The position numbers were made by a program, and so were the translations under genes. Positions 57,046 through 64,000 of a stretch of DNA of 64,000 nt are shown here, in pieces. The notes under the pieces are model-generated. The model ran no database searches and was not told the origin of the DNA. It worked only from the letters and a program-made list of their open reading frames with translations. Positions within the stretch are counted from its first letter, which is position 1. Each line of letters opens with the position of its first letter. Source of the DNA: Ophiosphaerella korrae (Eukaryota; Ascomycota; Dothideomycetes; Pleosporales; Phaeosphaeriaceae); assembly GCA_028456385.1 (NCBI GenBank), contig JALNQF010000080.1:62001-126000 (forward strand), given 5' to 3'.

Positions 57046-57068
57046 AAAAAAAAAAAAAAAAAAAAAAA
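57046..57068 (+). repeat. Poly-A tract (A23)
   Basis: Run of 23 A in the intergenic region. Confidence 0.9.
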
Positions 57069-57540
57069 CCATGCCGATACGGGGGTTGGGTTGGATACTG
57101 ATTGGCTGCAAGGTGGGCTTTGGTCACGATGGATGCTGCCATTGATGGTATTGTCGGGAGTTTGGGTGGCCATGTTGAGTTTCGAGTGGTTCGTGATGTG
57201 CTGATGAAAGGGGGGTGGGAGCCCTTTGTACTAATTCACGAGATAGAACTGGTTGTTGGAAAAGTGAATTCTCTGTATTATTACTCACGCATGATGTGCA
57301 AACTGCGGCTGTTAATCGGGTGGTTGTGAGTTTTTATTATGATGAAGAACAAATAGGCCGATTCGAAAGGTCCGGAAAAAGGCACACCAAAGTCACAGCC
57401 TCGCGGTTCTATCCTCTCTTGATTCAGCGAAGGTTTAGTCCAAGTATAGAAAGTCCAGTCGCCAGGCAGGTATTTCCAAATCAGACCATTTGGGCTCCGA
57501 GGCAGTTGGCGATGATGAAGTTTGAAATCCATATTCAGTC

Positions 57541-57558
57541 TTAACCCTAACCCTAGCC
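57541..57558 (+). repeat. Short telomere-like repeat
   Basis: TTAACCCTAACCCTAGCC: about two and a half copies of CCCTAA, the complement of the fungal telomere unit TTAGGG, followed by a C-run and then an A20 run. It is flanked by ordinary sequence on both sides, so it is interstitial. Confidence 0.75.
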
Positions 57559-57929
57559 CTCCATCTCGCCCCCCCCCCCCCTAACACAGCCTATGCTTGA
57601 GCACGTATAGTACCTAATCCTAGCGTGTCTCTATCCCACCAAGCAAGTGTGTCAGCCAGTCACTCAAAAAAAAAAAAAAAAAAAATTATAAAGCAGAGTG
57701 TAACCCGTAAAACATGCATTTCTTCCAACAAAATCAACACAACATTCCTCCCCCCCTCCTTAGGCCCCCTTAGCATATCTATTCCCAAGACGCATCCGAG
57801 ATAAGACGATTTGCCACCCACCGCAGACCTGGTATTAATTTACATAATAAACTACACTTTGCAAAAAAAAAAAAAAACATAACATGGCAAATTCCCTCCA
57901 CACCTTCCCCCCCACCCCTCATCTCCCAA

Positions 57930-59487
57930 CTACCTCTCCTTAATCTTAACACACCTCGCCAACTCAGGAAAACTCTCCTTAAACCGCTTCCCCAAAGACC
58001 AATTTCCCAGGTCGCGCAGGTGTGTTTCAAACGCGGGGTTGATGACCCACTGGTCGTCTTCCTTGGGAGTGTCGCGGCCGGACTGGGAGTGGACCGAGGA
58101 TTGGGAGCGGGAGTGCATTTTGGAGGCGGGGAGGAGGACGTCGTCGGGGTCGTAGGGCCAGTTGAGGGACACGGTGGTGGTGAAGGGGATGAAGAAGTTT
58201 TCAAAGGAGAGGAAGGGGGTGGCGGAGACAAGAGTGTCGCGGAGTTTGGGCCTGGGAGGAGATTAGCACTCTGTGGTCTGCTTTACTTTGAGATAAGGAG
58301 GCGCCATACCATGGCAGGTGGTCGAACCAGCATGGGTGGGGGACGAATAGCTGTGAAGGCCTGGGTGTTGCCCAATGCGGCAGCCTATCGTAGTTTTCCT
58401 TGGTGGGCTCGATTTGCCAGCGCATGAGCAGGAACATGACGAAGATGGTAGCCACCTGTTCGGGCTTGCCGCAGATATCTGGGAAGGTGCGGAGAATGTC
58501 TATGAAAAGCCGAGAGAGGGGGTGCGCGTCTGTGCGGTCGGGATAGACAAGGAGAGTGAAATTTGGATAGAGCGGCCCAACGAGCGAATGGGCAGGCACG
58601 CCCTCGGAAGCACGCTTCTGGCGCTCGATCAGACAGTCGAGCAGAATGACGTCGAGAGGGCAGCTGGGCTGGGTATTGCGGGGCAGGGTGAGGTGGGCGG
58701 TGAGGCCGGGGGCATACTGGGGAGCAGCACTGCTGCTGACGGCAGCGGGCGGTGGCTGCTGGGGCGGGGGGAGATTGGGGTCCACGACGCGACGCTGGTT
58801 GTTGTTGTCGAGGAGGAAGTCGACGCCCAGGCGCTCGTCAAAGGGCATGTCCTGTGCCATGTGGGGAGGGGGGCTGTCGTTGGAGCAGCGGCGCATGTGG
58901 CTGCCGGCCGGGTCGGCGGGGTACATCCAAGGCCGGGCAGCGTCTGCGGCACCGGGCTCGCTGGCATGGACGCTGGCGCCGTTGGGGGGCTCGCGACGAG
59001 GGGGCAAGGCCACCGACAGCGGCGACCGCTCGGCGGCGGCGGCGAGTTCTGGGCGGTGCTCAGTCATACAATGTCACGATGCAGCGATACAGCGGCGCAG
59101 ACCATTGAGGCCGGACGAGCGCACCATGGGCTGGAGGATGGCCATGACGCTCTCCAGGCGCTTCTTGATGTCGGCATTCTCGGCCTGGACGGCCTCCTTG
59201 GCGCGCAAGACCAGCTGCAGGTCGTGGTAGGGCTGCTGGTTCTCGAGCTCGCGGATGCGCTGGTTCAGGCGGTCGATCTGGCTCTTTGTGCGCTCGCGGA
59301 TGGCGCGCTGGGCCTCGCGGTCGTTTGCGCGCTTGCGGGCCAGCTGCTCGGGCGTGAGGTTGGCGACGCCGCGGGCATTGGGGCCGGTGCGGCGCCTCTT
59401 GCTGGCCGGGCCGTGGTCCTGGTCGTGCTGGCCGGCGTCTCTGATGGACGCAGACGAGGGCGTATCAGCAGCGTCCGGGGATGCCAT
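57930..59487 (-). CDS. bZIP transcription factor with DUF3425-type C-terminus
   Basis: Exon 1 begins at the ATG at 59487. The basic region and zipper read KRANDREAQRAIRERTKSQI then DRLNQRIRELENQQPY and LVLRAKEAVQAENADIKKRL, with the N-x7-R DNA-contact pattern. The later part covers 59067-58310 and 58251-57930 (donor GTATGG, acceptor CCCAG), which join in frame. It holds a Pro/Ala-rich linker and the fungal DUF3425 domain (PLDVILLDCLIERQKRASEG, FPDICGKPEQVATIFVMFLL, YDRLPHWATPRPSQLFVPHP, FENFFIPFTTTVSLNWPYDP). The junction between the two parts, around 59105-59045, is not settled; the bZIP frame itself ends at a stop at 59074. A GTCTGC donor with a GCCCAG acceptor would keep the frame. This class regulates stress or metabolic genes. 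No specific target can be inferred. Confidence 0.85.
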
Positions 59488-59713
59488 GGCTGATATAGGC
59501 AGAGGTTGCAGCGACTCAGCCGGGCAAGAGAGAAATGTCGGAATCGAGTCATGAATATCAGCCCCGGGCCAGCCGGGCACCCCACACGTTGCTGGCTGCC
59601 GGCCCGCTCTGCCTCGGGTAACAACATGCAGCCCGCTAGGCTCGTCTGGCACTGCCGCCTGCAAGCACCATGCACTCAGTGCACCATGCACAGAGCACCA
59701 CTCCTCCTCCACC
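59488..59713. promoter_or_regulatory. 226-bp divergent promoter
   Basis: Separates the start codons of the bZIP gene and the hydrolase. Any regulatory site here could serve both. It contains TGCACCATGCAC-like palindromic sequence near 59680 but no obvious TATA box. Confidence 0.6.
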
Positions 59714-60893
59714 ATGGCCGACGAAAACGTCAGCAAGCTGGGCATCGCCTCGGCCGTCCTCAAGGCTGGTACACTCTGCTCTGCCTGTTCACCGCTGCTC
59801 GCTGCCAACAACTGACGCCCCCCCCCAGTCGGCTCTGCATCCACCCGCCTCGTCACCTCCCCCTTCAAAGGCCAGAATGGCGCCAACACCTACTTCAAAA
59901 ACGTCGTGTTCGCCCTGCTACGCACCCAGCTCGGCAACCTCGACGTCGCCGCCGACCGCTACATGAGCATTGGCACCACAACCACCTACCTCAAGCTCGC
60001 AAAGGACCGCAGCTTTGCCCCCGAGACAATCACCCTCCCCAGCGGCACCCAGGCCCACTGGCTCGGCAGCAGCAGCGCGAAGAATACAATCGTCTACTTC
60101 CACGGTACGCGTCCCTCCCAACTCCAGCAGTCAATAAGCCGTCTAACACGCACGTCCAGGCGGCGGCTACGTCCTCCCCGCCTCCCCCGGCCACCAAGCC
60201 TGGCTCCACGACCTCCAGTCCTCCCTCGGCCCCGACACCTCGGCCCTCCTCCTCGCCTACTCCCTCGCCCCCGAACACCCGTACCCAGCCCAACTCGTCC
60301 AAGCCGCCGAACTCGTCTCCCACCTCCTCACCACCCGGTCTGCAGACTCGCTCATCCTCGCCGGCGACTCTGCAGGCGGCAACCTTGTCCTGTCGCTCCT
60401 CTCCCACGTGGCGCACCCGCACCCAGACGTGCCGAAGCTCGTGGTCGACGGCACCTTCCGCGCCGCTGTGCTGATTAGCCCGTGGACCAGCCTTACCCAG
60501 CTCGGCGCAGAGAGCTTCACCGTCAACGCCGAGCGCGACCTTTTCGACGCGCGCGCCCTGCGCCGCTGGGCGACGGCCTTCCTCGCGTCCTCGTCCCCTT
60601 ACGCAGGCGACTTCTACTCGGAGCCCGTGCTCGCGGCGCCCGAGTGGTGGGCCCCTGTGTCGGGCATCGTGCGCGACGTCATGATTTGGATTGGCGGCAA
60701 CGAGGTCTTGAAGGATGGCATTGTGGCGTTTGCGAAGAAGTTTGAAAAGGGGTTTGGCGAGGGGGTGCAGACGGTTGTTACCAGCGGGGCTGCGCACGAG
60801 GAGATGATTGTGGAGAAGATTCTGGGGTATGCGGGCGATTCGGGCACGGGGAGCGAGGCAGTTGTGAGGGCATGGGTTAAGGCGCGGTTGTAG
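59714..60893 (+). CDS. Alpha/beta hydrolase, hormone-sensitive-lipase type (steryl acetyl hydrolase-like)
   Basis: Exons 59714-59768, 59829-60104 and 60160-60893 (donors GTACAC and GTACGC) give 1065 nt and 354 residues. The oxyanion motif FHGGGYVLPASPGH is completed across the second intron. The nucleophile elbow is LILAGDSAGGNLVLSLLSH, with the Ser of GDSAGG. Later residues WIGGNEVLKDGIV and SGAAHEEMI offer the acidic and His members of the triad. There is no signal peptide, so it is probably cytosolic or membrane-associated. Family members hydrolyse acyl esters such as steryl acetates or secondary-metabolite esters. The coding strand is unusually C-rich through the middle. It is divergently paired with the bZIP regulator. 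Confidence 0.9.
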
Positions 60894-60932
60894 AGGTGTT
60901 GGTACATATAGATATCGTACCGATATATTTAC

Positions 60933-63900
60933 CTATCGACTTTGCGCTTCTGTGCGAATTGAAATGGAGTTGGAACGCCGAATCCTATGCTGCTGCAGTG
61001 CTACCTCAACGCCAAACTCCGTAATGCGATATGTACACGGCTTTTTTTTTTTTTTTTTCAAATGTGCCGTACCAGCCCCAGAGTAAACCCCCCAGCTAAA
61101 TACAATCCATACAAGAAATAAATGACTCTGTTCTTCCCGAAAAAGACTCCAAATGACGCCTAGGTAGATGTGCATGGAACATGCCCATTGTTGGGCTGTG
61201 TGTTTGAACGTTGCGCGGACGTTGGTCTCGGTGGGAAACTGATCGTCCATCTTTAAGATTTGCGCTTCAATCTCAACAATCTTTTCGAGAATCTCTAACG
61301 CTTTTTGAAGCTGGCCATCCTTCCTATAAGCTTGTGCAAGCCGGTGCTGTGTAGTAATTCTCTCGGAATCGTCTGCCCGCAGAGACTGTGCTTCAATCTC
61401 AGTAATCTTTTCGAGAATCTCTAACGCTTTTTGATGAAGCTGGCCATCTTTCATGTAAGCTTGCGCAAGCCTATGCTGTGAGTTTATCAGAGCGTAATTA
61501 TCCTCTCTAAAAATTTCCTTGCTAACGTCGACAACATGCTTCAGTAAGCGGTAATGCCTTACGAAATTGACCATCTTCCATGTATGCTTCTGCGAGAGAT
61601 TCCTGCGAGATCAATCGCTCCCTATGCTTGCAATCAAACACCCTTTCCCGAATGGCAACCACATCCTCGAGTAGTCTTATTGCTCATGTAACCTGCTCAT
61701 CTTCCAAATATGCTCTTGCAAGTACTTGCTGAGAGACTAGCAGGCTGTCATCCTCTTCCTCTTTTGATTTCACTTCCCTTACAACTATATGCTCATACAG
61801 TGGTATTGCTTTCTTCGCTTGTCCATCATTTAGGTACGCAGTTGCAAGTTCATGTTGAGACAAGAACAATTCATCATGATCTTCTCCCATTGATTCCCTT
61901 TTCACCTCAACAATACGTTCAAACATTGATATCGCTCTCTTATTCTGCCGATCTAGCGAATATACTCTTGCTAGCTCGTGCTCTGAATCAAGCCGATTCA
62001 AGTCAGCCTCTTCTAAGTCGTCATTTATCCGACAGGACTCCTCTAGCCATTTTATAGATTCTTGTATTCTGCCGTCAGCGGACATACACCAACCTACTCG
62101 TAAACTGAGCTTAGCATTGCCTTCTTTATCACACAAAGGTTTCGTCTTCCAGTAATCGCAACGCGTGTGGCATATACACTCTCCAGGTTTCATAGGCCAT
62201 CCAATCATAAGACGGGAGCGTGTTGGCAACATGAATCACTGCTCTTTTCATGACATCCGTAGCATCCCCATGTTCCTTAGTCCAGATCCTGGTTGCTAGG
62301 TGCACAAGTCGATGTAGATCGTACCATTCTTCTCTGTTCGATGCTTCGTCGATGTTGTTGTTCTCTCGTAATGACAGGAATGAGTATACACGAAGCGTGC
62401 CAATGGCTTCCTCCATGAGCTCTTCTGTTTCCAGACTTGGTAGAAGCGACCGCGGTATAGCCTTCCATTCTATACACGATATGAAGGCTAAAAGGCCTGC
62501 TGCTCCTGGGTTGTTAGCTTGGAGTTGACGGAACGATACGACCCATGTCATCGCCACGGCGTTTGCTGAGCCTTTGTAACGGGTATTATCGCGAAACTCT
62601 TTGCTCATCACACTGACGACATCCTGATCTGTGCTTCTCAATAAGTGTAGATATTTCCCGATGGTGGTTCTGTTTTTATTCAGATAGGCCGCGGCCTGCG
62701 TGATAGCGAGAGGTAGATAGGCGAGTTCATCGAGTAAATCTTTCACTGCCGTACTTTCTTGTAGAAGATTCTTTCTAATCAATGATTTCTCCAGAAATGT
62801 GGTTGCGTCTCGTTGGCTCATGCGTTCGAGCTCTAGGACGTCGCCTCGCGTCAGCGCTATGGCTATTTCTTGGACGCGCGTCGTGAATAAAGTAATTCCC
62901 TGCTCACTCTCAGGCATATAGTCCAAAATTCCCGTCGATATTTCGGTGCCAAATGCGATATCCAGGTCGTCTACATTGTCAACCACAACTAGCCACCTTC
63001 CAGCTCGTGTTGTACCAAGATAATCTCGTAAAATCACTTTGGCGTCTTCGTCCTTCATTTCCGCTTTGGTGATGCCCAATTGTCGGGAAATGTCCACACA
63101 AGCCTGCTCGAAAGTTTCCATACTCAGCGCAGGTATCCAAAAGATCGAATATTCTGGTAATGTTTCTTTGACATAGTATGCGAAGTTCAAAGCAATTTGT
63201 GTTTTGCCCATCCCTCCAAGACCCACAGTGGATATGCTCTGACAGTCTGAGCTACCAAGCAGCTTTTCTTTGAACATATCCATTTCATCCTTTCTTCCAA
63301 TAAAGTATCGGTTCTTGGGAAATGATATGTAGTAGGAGGCTGTGAGTCGATAGTCAACATCAGTACAGATAGACAGACAGCACGAGAAACGGCATTCGCT
63401 CAGTCATCCAAACTTACCTGAAGATACAAACGGCGAGTTCATATTTTTGGTTAAAACGGTCGTGTCCGCCTGCTGCCGTTGGTAAGGCTCCATTGTGTTT
63501 TCAGTAATCTCCTTTTGAAGCCGCCGGAAGGCATTTTCCTGCCCTTCTCCATAGATGAGTGGCATGTGTATGTCAAATATCCCAAATAAGGAATATGCCT
63601 TATCTTCCTTGCGTGTAGCATCACGTTTTCCGGCCCAAGACAGTCTTTCGGCGACACTGAAAGTGCGTAAAGAGGCCCCCGTAATTGCAGTGACTGGTAT
63701 ACCTGTAATCTTTTCGATTTGGTTTTTCAGCTCATACTTGTCTCCTAACCTCTTTCCCCCATGAGAGAAGAAAACGACTGTACGCGGAGCGAGCATTTCC
63801 TGGATAGTCCAAGATCTAGTGAACCATCGACTTTGTCGAAAAGCAAGTTGCCAGGCACATATGCCAGCCTCATTGCTTGGTAGGCCGGCTGGAACATCTG

Positions 63901-64000
63901 CTAGGAAGACATAGCACTTTGTTGCATTGTGGTACCACCTGAACATGGAATTGATCGCCTCTTGAAGCTCGACCGCATTCGTTTTATCGATGCAAACTCA
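60933..64000 (-). pseudogene. HET/NB-ARC/TPR NLR, frameshifted, 5' end cut by window
   Basis: From the right edge: a HET domain (CIDKTNAVELQEAINSMFRW, WFTRSWTIQEMLAPRTVVFF, ITGIPVTAITGASLRTFSVA, AYSLFGIFDIHMPLIYGEGQ) runs to 63418. After an intron (GTAAGT, ACTCACAG; next exon from 63339) an NB-ARC domain follows, with P-loop GLGGMGKT, Walker B WLVVVDNVDDL, FTTRVQEI and the ARC/winged-helix part to LLEDETFV. Then comes a C-terminal TPR array of 42-residue units. A frame change at about 62129-62140, an in-frame TGA at 61686-61684 and a second shift at about 61565-61574 cut the array, while the repeat series reads on across each break. HET-NLRs in fungi trigger incompatibility cell death; the repeats sense a ligand. 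As sequenced the TPR part cannot be fully translated. The HET and NB-ARC part is intact in the window. Confidence 0.85.
61250..62060 (-). repeat. TPR array, 126-bp period
   Basis: Six tandem units aligned at SQHELATAYLNDGQ, SQQVLARAYLEDEQ, SQESLAEAYMEDGQ, SQHRLAQAYMKDGQ, TQHRLAQAYRKDGQ and an earlier SEHELARVYSLDRQ. The last two are nearly identical at DNA level: a CTTTTCGAGAATCTCTAACG block recurs at 61281 and 61407, exactly 126 bp apart, with a 3-bp insertion in one copy. Confidence 0.85.

Larger units (their letters stand above)
56200..57929. other. Intergenic region with homopolymers and telomere-like tract
   Basis: About 1.7 kb. A 162-codon plus-strand frame (56420-56908) and short minus-strand frames show no domain and no consistent splicing. 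Contains A23 at 57046, A20 at 57666, a C-run near 57571 and the telomere-like motif at 57541. Confidence 0.45.

Noticed and set aside
56641..57173. Two minus-strand frames that looked like exons of one gene
   Set aside because: The only good donor (GTAAGA) and acceptor (GTGCTAG) do not keep the frame, and one part is a poly-Phe artefact of the A23 run.
58375..59493. 372-codon plus-strand open frame opposite the bZIP gene
   Set aside because: GC-rich antisense shadow; composition mirrors the bZIP and DUF3425 coding strand and it has no domain.
60030..60797. 255-codon minus-strand open frame
   Set aside because: Antisense of the alpha/beta hydrolase, which has the complete catalytic motifs.

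Overview
The window looks like nuclear DNA of a filamentous ascomycete (Pezizomycotina). The genes carry short GT-AG introns of about 40-110 bp with fungal branch sites, and the gene families are typically fungal: bZIP with a DUF3425-type C-terminus, HET/NB-ARC/TPR NLR, HAM1-like protein, PL1 pectate lyase and EFL1. Long A/T/C homopolymers occur between genes and inside introns. A dothideomycete-like genome is my guess from the family mix; the exact taxon cannot be read from the sequence. No rRNA, tRNA or CRISPR was recognised.

Layout. 0-5.2 kb: an AAA-ATPase gene (minus, cut by the left edge, with suspect joints) and a decayed DUF7708/nephrocystin-like gene whose frame was broken by a 23-bp tandem duplication. 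5.3-9.4 kb: DyP-type peroxidase (minus) and a sulfite-oxidase-type Mo enzyme (plus). 9.8-13 kb: two short TA-flanked inverted-repeat elements (MITE-like) around a secreted lipocalin-like protein, then a five-exon pectate lyase. 14-25 kb: mainly housekeeping (ankyrin/MYND protein, double-PH protein, ribosome-maturation GTPase EFL1, large HAM1-like protein). 25-33 kb: accessory and sparse, with decayed TPR and protein-kinase genes and an intact cyclase-family gene. 33-40.5 kb: PI-specific phospholipase C, an UNC93-like MFS transporter with a probable GC-AG intron, an AlkB-like dioxygenase and a quinone-oxidoreductase-like MDR enzyme. 40.5-50.9 kb: about 10 kb with no gene I can recognise. 50.9-56.2 kb: acetoacetyl-CoA synthetase, an MFS transporter with a 1-nt frameshift and damaged splice donor, and a small unknown gene. 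57.5-60.9 kb: a short telomere-like tract, a bZIP regulator and a divergent HSL-type alpha/beta hydrolase sharing a 226-bp promoter. 60.9-64 kb: a HET/NB-ARC/TPR NLR, frameshifted in its TPR part and cut by the right edge.

Theme. Metabolic and core genes read cleanly: nearly all their exon sums are exact multiples of three with consensus splice sites. The self/non-self and signalling-type genes (DUF7708, TPR, kinase, NLR) are broken. I see no clear new multi-gene system. The most distinctive signals are this set of decayed NLR/TPR/kinase loci, the two MITE families and the 10-kb gene-empty block.
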